Source: Geothrix sp. (GTDB lineage Bacteria; Acidobacteriota; Holophagae; Holophagales; Holophagaceae). Taken from it: a stretch of 64,000 bases of DNA. Positions 10,264-17,248 of this stretch are shown in pieces (positions within the stretch are counted from its first letter, which is position 1; each line of letters begins with the position of its first letter). The notes beneath the pieces are model-generated. The model had not been told where the DNA came from and did no database searches. It worked only from the letters and a program-made list of their open reading frames with translations. The position numbers and the translations under genes were made by a program. The stretch lies in contig JAUXSE010000017.1 in the NCBI GenBank assembly GCA_030681515.1, forward strand, positions 120,015 to 184,014. Direction: 5' to 3'.

Positions 10264-11252
10264 AGCTGATCGCCCCCGCCCTGGCGGTCCTGCTCTTCGT
10301 CCCGGCCCTGATGGCCGAGACCAGGCCGGATGTCCGCGAGGAGATCCTCGTGGTCGTGAACAAGCACATCATCACGCGGCGGGCGCTCACCCAGGCCGTG
10401 GAACAGCAGCACGCCGCGCTCTACCGGCAGTTCTCCGGCAAGGAACTGGACGAGAAACTGAAGGATGCCCGGGAGAAGACCCTGCAGGGCCTCGTGGACG
10501 CCTACCTGCTGGAAGACAAGGGCGCGGAACTGGGTTCGCCCGTGACGGACGACTATGTCCGCGCCAGCCTGGACGGCATCAAGAAGGAGAACAACTTCGC
10601 CACGGACGCCGATCTGGAGCGCGCCATCAAGGGCAGCCTGGGCATCGGGCTCCCCGAGTTCATGAAGCGCCAGAAGCAGCAGGCCACCCAGCAGTTCGTG
10701 CTCCAGCGCGAGGTGTTCTCCAAGGTGGCGGTGGAGGACAACGAGCTCCGCGCCTACTACGAGGACCACAAGGAGGAGTACCGCCTGCCCACCCGTTTCC
10801 GCATCCGGGAGCTGGTGCTCGCCAAAGGGGCCACCGCCGAGGACCAGGCCGAGGCCCGGAAGCAGCTGGAGGCGATCCAGGCCGAGCTGAAGAGTGGCAA
10901 GTCCTTCGAGGAGCTGGCGCGCCACCATTCCACCAGCCCCAGCAAGGCCACCGGGGGCGATCTGGGTTGGATGAACAAGGGCTTCCTCCGCGCCAGCATC
11001 GAGGACGCCGCCACGAAGCTCAAGCCCGAGCAGGTATCGGCGCCCATCGAGACGGACAAGGACCTCTACCTGATCCAGCTCATCGCGATGGAGGACGCCC
11101 CCGTGACGGCCTTCGCGGAGGTGAAGGCGAAGATCCAGGAGAAACTCCAGGAGCCCAAGGCCCAGAACGCCATCGAGCAGTACCTGGCGAACCTGCGGAT
11201 GCGGGCCAACATCCGGTACCTGGTGCCCAAGGAACAGATCCTGAAGGGTTGA
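10260..11252 (+). CDS. second exported parvulin-type foldase (SurA-like)
   Basis: The GTG at 10260 overlaps the upstream stop. Signal peptide MKLIAPALAVLLFVPALMA is followed by a SurA-like N-domain (EEILVVVNKHIITRRALTQAV). One PPIC domain spans about 175-280 (RFRIRELVLAKG, HHSTSPSKATGGDLGWMNKG). It differs from its neighbour in having a long helical N-domain, as in SurA, but has one PPIC domain rather than two. The pair could work as a split SurA; that is inference. Followed after 4 nt by the S4-domain gene. Confidence 0.9.
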   Translation: MKLIAPALAVLLFVPALMAETRPDVREEILVVVNKHIITRRALTQAVEQQHAALYRQFSGKELDEKLKDAREKTLQGLVDAYLLEDKGAELGSPVTDDYVRASLDGIKKENNFATDADLERAIKGSLGIGLPEFMKRQKQQATQQFVLQREVFSKVAVEDNELRAYYEDHKEEYRLPTRFRIRELVLAKGATAEDQAEARKQLEAIQAELKSGKSFEELARHHSTSPSKATGGDLGWMNKGFLRASIEDAATKLKPEQVSAPIETDKDLYLIQLIAMEDAPVTAFAEVKAKIQEKLQEPKAQNAIEQYLANLRMRANIRYLVPKEQILKG

Positions 11253-11256
11253 TCCA

Positions 11257-11580
11257 TTGAGACTCGACGCCTTCCTCAAGAAGAGCCTGCTCATCAAGCG
11301 GCGCGAACTGGCCAACCAGCTCTGCGACGAGGGGATGGTCCGGGTGAACGGCATCCCGCGGAAGTCCAGCCAGGACGTGAAGCCCCAGGATGAGCTGGAG
11401 TTCCCGCTCTACAACCGGGTTCTGAAGGTCCGGGTGCTCGCGCTTCCAGAAGGCAACGTGAAGAAGGCGGATCAGTGGTCGCTCTTCGAGGTGCTGGAGG
11501 ACAAGCGGATTCCCCTGGAGCTGGGCTACGGGGAGGAGGATCCCTTCGCTCCACCCCCCAAGGTGCCGCGGAATCATTGA
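11257..11580 (+). CDS. S4-domain RNA-binding protein (Hsp15/RqcP-like)
   Basis: 107 aa from a TTG at 11257, 4 nt after the upstream stop. Residues 1-60 are an S4 domain (RLDAFLKKSLLIKRRELANQLCDEG, VRVNGIPRKSSQDVKPQDELEF). Small S4 proteins of this size bind the large ribosomal subunit; Hsp15 and RqcP rescue stalled 50S-peptidyl-tRNA complexes. The C-terminal 45 residues are acidic and Pro-rich. Linkage to two secretion foldases suggests a shared protein-quality-control transcript. Confidence 0.8.
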   Translation: MRLDAFLKKSLLIKRRELANQLCDEGMVRVNGIPRKSSQDVKPQDELEFPLYNRVLKVRVLALPEGNVKKADQWSLFEVLEDKRIPLELGYGEEDPFAPPPKVPRNH

Positions 11581-11631
11581 CCATCGCCGTCGCAGACAGG
11601 ACTCCAGCCTGATGCGAGACCCGGAGTGCCC

Positions 11632-12618
11632 ATGCCCGATCAGCCCCTCATCCGAACCCTGAAGGAAGGCGACCTCTTCCAGGGCTTCCTGCTGGCCCAG
11701 GAAGCCGCCTACCGGGTCAGCGCCAAGGGCAGCGAGTATCTGGATCTGAAACTGGCCGATGCCTCCGGCGATCTGAAGGCCTTCCTCTGGGATGTGCGGG
11801 CCGTCGAAGGCGATATGGACGCCATCCGGTCCGATGTCTTCGTGCGGGTGAAGGGCGCCGTGACGAGCTACAACGGGCGCCTCCAGCTCAAGCTGGACAA
11901 GGCCCGTTTCGCCGCGGACGCCGAGATCGGCGATTTTTCGGCCTTCTTCCCCGTGAGCCAGCGGCCCGGGCCGGAGATGCTGGCGGAAATGGACGGTTTC
12001 ATCGGTTCCGTGCGGGATCCCTGGATCCACCAGCTCCTGTCGGCCCTCTTCATCGAGGACGCGGCCCTGCGGAGCGCCTTCGCCCAGGCGCCGGCCGCCA
12101 AGTCCATGCACCATGCCTATCTCGGCGGGCTGCTGGAGCACACCCTGTCCATCCTGGGCATGGCGGAGGGGGCCTGCGGGCACTATCGCGGCATGAACCG
12201 CGACCTGGTGGTGGCGGGCGTCTTCCTGCACGATGTGGGCAAGACCGCCGAGCTGAGCTACCAGCGCAGCATCGGCTACACCGATGCGGGCAACCTGCTG
12301 GGCCACATCGCCCTGGAGGCCGACTGGATCAGCCGCGCGGTGGGCAAGATTCCCGGGTTTCCCGAGGAGCTGCGCATGCAGATCCTGCACATCGTTCTCA
12401 GCCATCACGGCCGCCTCGAATTCGGTTCCCCGGTGCTGCCCAAGACCCCCGAGGCCCTGCTGGTCCACTACCTGGACGACCTCGACGGCAAGCTGGAAGT
12501 GATGTTCCGGGCTGTGAAGGATGAGGCGGGGAGCGGATCCTGGAGCCCCTTCAGCCGGGCACTGGAGCGCATGATCTACCGGACGCGGTGGCCCGAGGCG
12601 GGCCCTGTCGAAAACTGA
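11632..12618 (+). CDS. YhaM-like 3'-5' exoribonuclease (OB fold plus HD domain)
   Basis: 328 aa; ATG at 11632 preceded by GGAG. Residues 1-105 are an OB-type nucleic-acid-binding domain (DLKLADASGDLKAFLWD, VRVKGAVTSYNGRLQLKLDK). Residues 150-315 are an HD phosphohydrolase domain: MHHAYLGGLLEHTLSI, then the HD doublet in VFLHDVGK, and HIVLSHHGRLEFGS. This order and spacing match YhaM/CBF1-type exonucleases, which trim RNA and ssDNA in a metal-dependent manner. It is the last gene of the foldase-S4 cluster (51 bp gap). Confidence 0.85.
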   Translation: MPDQPLIRTLKEGDLFQGFLLAQEAAYRVSAKGSEYLDLKLADASGDLKAFLWDVRAVEGDMDAIRSDVFVRVKGAVTSYNGRLQLKLDKARFAADAEIGDFSAFFPVSQRPGPEMLAEMDGFIGSVRDPWIHQLLSALFIEDAALRSAFAQAPAAKSMHHAYLGGLLEHTLSILGMAEGACGHYRGMNRDLVVAGVFLHDVGKTAELSYQRSIGYTDAGNLLGHIALEADWISRAVGKIPGFPEELRMQILHIVLSHHGRLEFGSPVLPKTPEALLVHYLDDLDGKLEVMFRAVKDEAGSGSWSPFSRALERMIYRTRWPEAGPVEN

Positions 12619-12759
12619 TCAGGTCCGTTCCTGCCCGACCAGATATGGACGGAATGGGCCGCCGGGGAAGGTGCCCTGGGCAGGTCCCGCTGGGCACGAT
12701 GCGCGAAGAAGTGCCGTTGATTCCAGGTCTGTGCCCATTCTGTCGCGGTAGAAAATTCC

Positions 12760-12775
12760 TGGCACGGCTCTGGCT
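12760..12775 (+). promoter_or_regulatory. candidate sigma-54-type promoter
   Basis: TGGCACG-GCTC-TGGCT matches the sigma-54 consensus (TGGCACR-N4-TTGCW) at all but one specified base, with GG at -24 and GC at -12 in correct spacing. It lies 33 bp before the ATG of the 161-residue gene. It overlaps the left arm of the hairpin at 12774-12800, so transcription and hairpin formation cannot both work in the simplest model. Confidence 0.4.
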
Positions 12776-12800
12776 CAGAAGGGTGTCCGACCCTTCTGAG
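12774..12800 (+). promoter_or_regulatory. 11-bp perfect hairpin covering the ribosome-binding site
   Basis: CTCAGAAGGGT (12774-12784) and ACCCTTCTGAG (12790-12800) form a perfect 11-bp stem with a 5-base loop, ending 7 bases before the ATG at 12808. The only plausible Shine-Dalgarno sequence (TGAGG) lies in the 3' arm. If the whole element is transcribed it would block initiation. If transcription starts inside the loop it would instead be a DNA palindrome, perhaps an operator. Confidence 0.5.
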
Positions 12801-12807
12801 GTGTTTC

Positions 12808-13293
12808 ATGAAGCTCTCCCGCAAGGCCAAGCGCTACGACGATTCGGTGCTTCCCGGTGAATTCCAGGGGTTCGAGACCTTCCACCAGGCCGATCTGGAG
12901 CTGGATGGAACCCTGAATGGCTTTCTTCGCCGCGCGGAGGGTGGCGTGCAGCTGGGCGAGATGGTGCTGGAACGGAATATGCCGAAGAAGCTCAGCTTCG
13001 CCAAGCTGAAGACGAAGGCGGAAAAGCTGTCCGAGCAGGTGAACTACCTCAAGGAGCGCCTGGAGATCGTGGACCATGACCGGCGGGGGATGTACATCCA
13101 GCTCCGCAGCCTGCCCCCCTACAAGGACGACACCCAGATCCAGTTCAACGAGATCAGCATTGGCAAGAACCGGATCGTCGTGAAGCGCATCGCCTTCTAC
13201 CGGAAGGACGAAGTGAAGCAGCAGGTGCCCCTCCAGCTATCCGAGCTGGAGCTCAAGCGCCTCCTGTTCGATATTCGACAGGCGATCGCATAG
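12808..13293 (+). CDS. conserved-looking protein of unknown function, 161 aa
   Basis: I do not recognise it. It is soluble, charged, and starts at ATG 12808 directly after the hairpin. Residues 1-60 include FQGFETFHQADLELDGTL. A coiled coil spans about 70-90 (LKTKAEKLSEQVNYLKERLEI). Residues 95-140 alternate as beta strands (YIQLRSLPPY, QIQFNEISIGKNRIVVKRIAFY). There is no signal or membrane segment. It is monocistronic, followed by a strong terminator. Confidence 0.7.
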   Translation: MKLSRKAKRYDDSVLPGEFQGFETFHQADLELDGTLNGFLRRAEGGVQLGEMVLERNMPKKLSFAKLKTKAEKLSEQVNYLKERLEIVDHDRRGMYIQLRSLPPYKDDTQIQFNEISIGKNRIVVKRIAFYRKDEVKQQVPLQLSELELKRLLFDIRQAIA

Positions 13294-13328
13294 CGTTGAG
13301 TATCGCTTTTTAATTCAAGCAATAATTA

Positions 13329-13357
13329 CAAAAAGGGCGCCCTAGGCGCCCTTTTTG
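13329..13357. terminator. bidirectional intrinsic terminator
   Basis: aaaaaGGGCGCC-CTA-GGCGCCCttttt: a 7-bp GC stem with an A-tract on one side and a T-tract on the other. It serves the gene ending at 13293 and, in reverse, the minus-strand gene ending at 13391. Confidence 0.9.
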
Positions 13358-13390
13358 ATGTCTCTGCGCCGGAACGGCGCAGAGCAGAAC

Positions 13391-14755
13391 CTACATCATC
13401 GCCATCCAGGAGCCGCTCTCACCACGGACCGGTCCTTCGGGCAGATCGCTTTCCTTGAAGAGGAAGTGGCTGCTGTTCCAGCTGCCGCAGCTGTCGCAGC
13501 GGTCGGCGTAGTCCTGGGTGCGGTTCGCGCAGACGGCGCATTCGAAGCGCAGCTTCAGGACACCCAGGTTGCGGAGGAGCTGGCGGTATTCGTTCAGGGC
13601 GGCGTCCAGGCGGGCGCGCCGGCTGTGGATCTTGGCCATGAAGAAGAACAGGATCGGGCTGTAGACCACCTGGCTGCGCACCTCCTGGAACAGGTCCAGG
13701 GCCTCGTCCAGGATCTCCAGGCGGTAGAGCATCTTGCCCAGGAAGAACTTGGCGGTGGTGGCGTGCTTGGAGGTGGCGGCCAGGCGGCGCATGAGGGCCA
13801 GCCCGTCATCCGGGCGCCCCAGCTGGATGAAGTAGTCCTCCAGTTCCTGGAGGAAGGTGCCCTCGCCGGTCTTGCGGAAACCCTCGATCCAGATCTCCAG
13901 GCCCTGGGCCTCCTGATCCTGCAGGATCATGCAGCGGCCCAGGCTCAGGTAGGCCGGCACGAAGTCGGGCTCGTCCTTGATGACCTGCTGGAAGATCTGC
14001 GCGGCGTCCTTGAACTGGTCCGCCTCCACCTTGGCCATGCCGGCCTGGTAGGCCAGGGCGGCGCCCTGGGCCCGCTCGCCCTGGGTGAGCTCGCCGGCGA
14101 AGTGGGCCAACAGCTTCCTGTGGGCCTCCACGGCTTCCTCCCACCGCTGGGCCTCCATGTGGAGGGCCCGCAGGCGCCGCCAGGCGCGGAGAGCCTTCTT
14201 GGGATGGTCGGAGACCAGCTTCTTGAGTACCGCCACCGAGGCCTCGGGATGGCGCGTGCCCATCAGCGCCTCGGCCAGCTGGTAGCGGGCCTCGACCTGA
14301 TCAGGAGCATCGAGGCAGATCCCCTCGAACAGCTTCACCGCTTCGTCGGCGCTGCCGGTCTTGATGAGGATCTCACCCAGCAGGATGCGGGCGGGGATAT
14401 GCTCCTTCCGCTGCTCAAGGATGGTTTCGAGAATCTCCTTCGCTTCGCGGGGGAGCCCGTGGGCGACCAGGTCCCGGGCATCCTGCATGCGCTCGGAGAT
14501 CCGCTTCACCAGGCGGGTGTCGGCGGAATCGTTGAGGCCCCGGACCAGCCGGACGAGCTCCATGATGCCGGTGTAGAGCACGTTCAGCAGGAATCCCAGC
14601 AGGAAGGCCAGGAGGATGACGCTCTGGATCTTGATGCTCTCGCCGAAGATCATCACTTCGCGGACGAGCAGGTCGTGGTTGGTCAAGTAGAGGTTGCCCA
14701 GCACGAACAGGACGAAGGCCATGAGCACGAAGAAGAACACATTCACGAGACGCAT
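13391..14755 (-). CDS. lapB: LapA-like membrane module fused to LapB (YciM)-like TPR protein
   Basis: LapB scaffolds control of lipopolysaccharide synthesis at the inner membrane. Residues 1-65 contain two membrane helices and look like LapA/DUF1049 (VLGNLYLTNHDLLVREVMIF, then SVILLAFLLGFLLNVLY), not the single N-terminal anchor of E. coli LapB. Residues 90-395 are TPR repeats (for example AYQAGMAKVEADQFKDAAQIF). Residues 404-428 are a rubredoxin-like zinc ribbon with Cys406, Cys409, Cys420 and Cys423, the LapB hallmark. A Met-rich tail ends the protein. 454 aa against about 390 in E. coli; the excess matches the LapA part. Confidence 0.8.
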   Translation of the reverse strand: MRLVNVFFFVLMAFVLFVLGNLYLTNHDLLVREVMIFGESIKIQSVILLAFLLGFLLNVLYTGIMELVRLVRGLNDSADTRLVKRISERMQDARDLVAHGLPREAKEILETILEQRKEHIPARILLGEILIKTGSADEAVKLFEGICLDAPDQVEARYQLAEALMGTRHPEASVAVLKKLVSDHPKKALRAWRRLRALHMEAQRWEEAVEAHRKLLAHFAGELTQGERAQGAALAYQAGMAKVEADQFKDAAQIFQQVIKDEPDFVPAYLSLGRCMILQDQEAQGLEIWIEGFRKTGEGTFLQELEDYFIQLGRPDDGLALMRRLAATSKHATTAKFFLGKMLYRLEILDEALDLFQEVRSQVVYSPILFFFMAKIHSRRARLDAALNEYRQLLRNLGVLKLRFECAVCANRTQDYADRCDSCGSWNSSHFLFKESDLPEGPVRGESGSWMAMM

Positions 14756-14806
14756 AGGCTGACCCCAAAAGCTGTGCCTAGCATGACAGGAGCGGCTTCA
14801 GTCTTC

Positions 14807-14832
14807 ATCGTACGGCGCATGCGCCGTACGAT
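14807..14832. repeat. 26-bp perfect palindrome
   Basis: Thirteen bases from ATCGTACGGCGCA are followed directly by their exact reverse complement. It lies between the LapAB-like gene start (14755) and the end of the uracil-DNA glycosylase gene (14855), with no T-tract. It could be a binding site, a cruciform or a terminator for the minus-strand glycosylase transcript. Confidence 0.75.
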
Positions 14833-14840
14833 ATCTATGG

Positions 14841-14866
14841 TCAGGCTTCAGGCTTCAGGCTTCAGC
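14841..14866. repeat. half-copy of the GGCTTCA tandem-word repeat
   Basis: Three tandem copies of the 8-base word CAGGCTTCA. The same word builds the arms of the larger elements at 17093-17248 and 39315-39471. Here the second arm is missing; the end overlaps the 3' end of the glycosylase gene. Confidence 0.7.
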
Positions 14867-15667
14867 GGGACGGTCAGCCCAGGCCTTCGCCGCCTGGAGG
14901 TCTTCCCACACGGCGCGGCGCACATCCGGGGTGTACTGGCGCAGCACGTAGGCGGGGTGGTAGGTGGGCATGACGGGGATCTCCCGGCCGCCCACCTTCA
15001 CGCGCTGCCACTGGCCGCGCATCCGCGTGATGCCCTCGCCGATGCCCACGAGCTCCCGCAGGGGCGTGGCTCCGAGGGTGACGATCACGGCGGGCTGGAT
15101 CAGCTCGATCTGGCGGCGCAGGTAGCCCAGGCAGGCGCGGGCCTCATCGGGCGCCGGCGTGCGGTTGTCCGGGGGGCGGCACTTCACGATGTTCGCCACA
15201 TAGGTTTCTTCCCGCGTCATCCCGAGGGCGCCGATCATCCTGTCCAGCAGTGCGCCGGCCTTGCCCACGAAGGGCCGCCCCTGCACATCCTCGTCCCGGC
15301 CCGGGCCTTCGCCCACGAACAGGATCCGCGCCCCGGGATCCCCTTCCCCGAAAACGAACTTCATGCGGCCCGGGCCCAGGGGGCAGGCCAGGCAGCCCTG
15401 GATGATCCGGTGCAGGTCCGAAAGGCTGGCCGCGCCGGCCACGGCCGCCGGGGCCGGGCAGCCGATGGGGTCGGAAGGTGGGACATAGGCCGCGGGAGCC
15501 GCGGCCACCGGCCTTGGAGCGGGGCGGGCGAGGGGCGGGCGCACGGGGGATGGGCTGGAAGGCTGGGGGACCGGATCCTCGGGGGCGGGCGCCCGGGGCT
15601 CACGGACGAGTCCCATCACCCCCAGATCCTCGAGGGTGTCCCGCCAGGCTCGAAGGGGCGAATCCAT
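14855..15667 (-). CDS. uracil-DNA glycosylase, 4Fe-4S type
   Basis: Removes uracil from DNA to start base-excision repair. MDSPLRAW at 15667 is the chosen start. Residues 30-95 are a Pro/Ala-rich lead. The catalytic domain follows: CLACPLG; GEGPGRDEDVQGRPFVGKAG (uracil-binding motif A); NIVKCRPPDNRTP; ACLGYL; and a C-terminal TYHPAYVLR motif. The four Cys that hold the iron-sulfur cluster in type 4/5 enzymes are all present. 270 aa. It lies divergent from the ECF sigma gene. Confidence 0.9.
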   Translation of the reverse strand: MDSPLRAWRDTLEDLGVMGLVREPRAPAPEDPVPQPSSPSPVRPPLARPAPRPVAAAPAAYVPPSDPIGCPAPAAVAGAASLSDLHRIIQGCLACPLGPGRMKFVFGEGDPGARILFVGEGPGRDEDVQGRPFVGKAGALLDRMIGALGMTREETYVANIVKCRPPDNRTPAPDEARACLGYLRRQIELIQPAVIVTLGATPLRELVGIGEGITRMRGQWQRVKVGGREIPVMPTYHPAYVLRQYTPDVRRAVWEDLQAAKAWADRPAEA

Positions 15668-15731
15668 AGACTTCCAGCGTAGCCGGAACCTCCGAGGGGT
15701 TCCTGGCATCCTATGACGTTGGAGCCCGTGC

Positions 15732-16247
15732 ATGACGCAGTCCCCCATGGAAACACCGTTCGGCACCCAGGAGGCCTTCCACGCCGCCTTCGCCGAGCTT
15801 TATCCAAGGCTGGTGAGCTATGGCCGGCGTTATGGAGCCACCTTCGCGGAGGACATCGCGCAGGAGGCCTTCGTCATCCTCATGCAGCGGGAGGTGCGGG
15901 TGGAACATCCCACCGCCTTCCTGTATGGCACCGTGCGAACCCTGTCCCTCACCGAGCGCCGTCCCATGAAGAACCAGAACCTCAGCCTGGAAGTCGTCAC
16001 CGAACCCGGCCTGCCGGGCGGGGCCGACGACCAGGTGCTGAACCAGGAAGTGCGGGAGCGCATGCGACTGCTTTCGCCCACCTTCCGCGAGGCCCTTTGG
16101 CTCTTCGTGGTCGAGGGCCTGTCCATCCGGGAGATCTCGGACATCCTCGGCATCCCCGAGGCCACCGTGAAGACCCGCATCCACCGGGCCAAGGCCCAGC
16201 TCAAAGAGCAGCTCAACCCTTCAGGAGGCGTACATGTCCTGGTCTGA
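15732..16247 (+). CDS. ECF-type RNA polymerase sigma factor
   Basis: 171 aa. The sigma-2 region (AELYPRLVSYGRRYGATFAEDIAQEAFVILMQR) and sigma-4 region (LSPTFREALWLFVVEGLSIREISDILGIPEATVKTRIHRAK) are separated by a short linker, the ECF arrangement. The next gene overlaps it by 14 bp and encodes a single-pass membrane protein, probably its regulator. The target regulon is unknown. Confidence 0.85.
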   Translation: MTQSPMETPFGTQEAFHAAFAELYPRLVSYGRRYGATFAEDIAQEAFVILMQREVRVEHPTAFLYGTVRTLSLTERRPMKNQNLSLEVVTEPGLPGGADDQVLNQEVRERMRLLSPTFREALWLFVVEGLSIREISDILGIPEATVKTRIHRAKAQLKEQLNPSGGVHVLV

Positions 16248-16755
16248 TCCCGCCCGACGCTTTGAACCCGCCGAGGATGTCCAGTTGCGGGCCGAGCTCC
16301 GCGATCTCCTGGGCCTGGGGCCCGCCCAGTCCGCCCTGGCCGCGGAACCCACCGCCGAACTGAAGGCCCTGGCCGATGACCTCCGCCGGGAGGCCCAGCG
16401 CCGCAGCCGCACCGAGCGCAAACGCCCCACCTGGGGCCTGCTGGCCGCCGCGGCCCTGCCCCTGCTCGCCACCCTGGCGGGCCTGGGCACCTGGGGCTTC
16501 CAGCAGAAACAGCGGGCCGATGGGCTGGCCGCCCAGGCGCAGCGCCAGGAGCAGGAGCTGACCCGCCTCGCCTCCACCCATGCCTCGGAAGTGGCCAGGG
16601 AGCGTCAGGCCAAAGAGGAAGTCAAGCAGCAGCTCCAGTTGGCATCCCGCAAGGGCGGTCGGAAGGCTGAGCCCTACCTGGTGATCCCCGTGGAGAAGCC
16701 CTTCAGGGTGATGGGCGACGACTACCAGCGGGTGAAGCAGAAGCCCCAGCCATAG
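16234..16755 (+). CDS. single-pass membrane protein, putative anti-sigma partner
   Basis: 173 aa from ATG 16234 with AGGAGG upstream. Residues 1-65 are cytoplasmic and acidic then basic (RREAQRRSRTERKR). A TM helix spans about 67-87 (WGLLAAAALPLLATLAGLGTW). An extended coiled coil of about 50 residues follows (QEQELTRLASTHASEVARERQ), then a short tail. The overlap with an ECF sigma gene is the classical anti-sigma arrangement, but no zinc (HxxxCxxC) motif is present, so the role is inferred from context. Confidence 0.65.
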   Translation: MSWSDPARRFEPAEDVQLRAELRDLLGLGPAQSALAAEPTAELKALADDLRREAQRRSRTERKRPTWGLLAAAALPLLATLAGLGTWGFQQKQRADGLAAQAQRQEQELTRLASTHASEVARERQAKEEVKQQLQLASRKGGRKAEPYLVIPVEKPFRVMGDDYQRVKQKPQP

Positions 16756-16802
16756 GCATAGGGTCGGCACGGTCCTGGCATGATCAAAGGCAAGGTGTGC
16801 CC

Positions 16803-17090
16803 ATGGCCAGCAATCCCCTGCTTCTTCTCATCCTCCTGCTGTCGGCCCTCGCCACGGTGCTGGCGGGGCTGGGCGTCTTCGGCAACAGCCGCCCCCCGGA
16901 TCCGAGGCTGCACTCCCTGCTCAACGATCTGGACGATATCAAGGGCGTGTTGTCCCAGATCCAGAAGTCCGTCCTGCAGACCGAGCGCAAGCTGGAAAAG
17001 GAAATCCAGGCCTCCCGCGCCGAAAGCCGCGAAGTGGTCGAGAAACTGGCCGAGGTGGTGGACAAGCGCCTGAAGGAGCTGGTGGGGTAG
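16803..17090 (+). CDS. small membrane-anchored coiled-coil protein, 95 aa
   Basis: The ATG at 16803 (MASNPLLLLILLLSALATVLAGLGVFG) has CAAGGTG upstream; a GTG at 16797 is less likely. One N-terminal TM helix is followed by a heptad-rich region (LHSLLNDLDDIKGVLSQIQKSV, EKEIQASRAESREVVEKLAEVV). No family recognised. It lies 47 bp after the putative anti-sigma gene and may be in its operon, although a weak sigma-54-like sequence at 16765-16780 could give it its own promoter. Confidence 0.6.
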   Translation: MASNPLLLLILLLSALATVLAGLGVFGNSRPPDPRLHSLLNDLDDIKGVLSQIQKSVLQTERKLEKEIQASRAESREVVEKLAEVVDKRLKELVG

Positions 17091-17092
17091 GT

Positions 17093-17248
17093 CTGAGGCT
17101 CCGGGCTCCGGGCTTCAGGCTTCAGGTAAGAGCGGTGGCGGCCTGCGGGCCGCACCACTATTTCCCTGTGGGCCGTGAATACCTAAACGGCTGATCAAAT
17201 CTTCACGGCCCCATCTTTCCTGAAGCCTGAAGCCTGAAGCCTGAGCCT
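17093..17248. repeat. GGCTTCA palindromic element, copy 1 (about 155 bp)
   Basis: The left arm 17097-17126 is built of GGCTCCG/GGCTTCA words and the right arm 17219-17248 of CCTGAAG words in inverse orientation. The interior carries two further stems: GTGGCGGCC/GGGCCGCAC (about 17135-17156) and GGGCCGTGAA/TTCACGGCCC (17170-17211). It fills the space between two converging gene ends exactly. A homologous copy lies at 39315-39471. Confidence 0.8.

Noticed and set aside
16765..16780. sigma-54-like sequence before the 95-aa membrane protein
   Set aside because: CGGCACG-GTCC-TGGCA has correct spacing but two departures from consensus, and the gene may simply be in the ECF operon. Kept only as a remark in that gene's entry.
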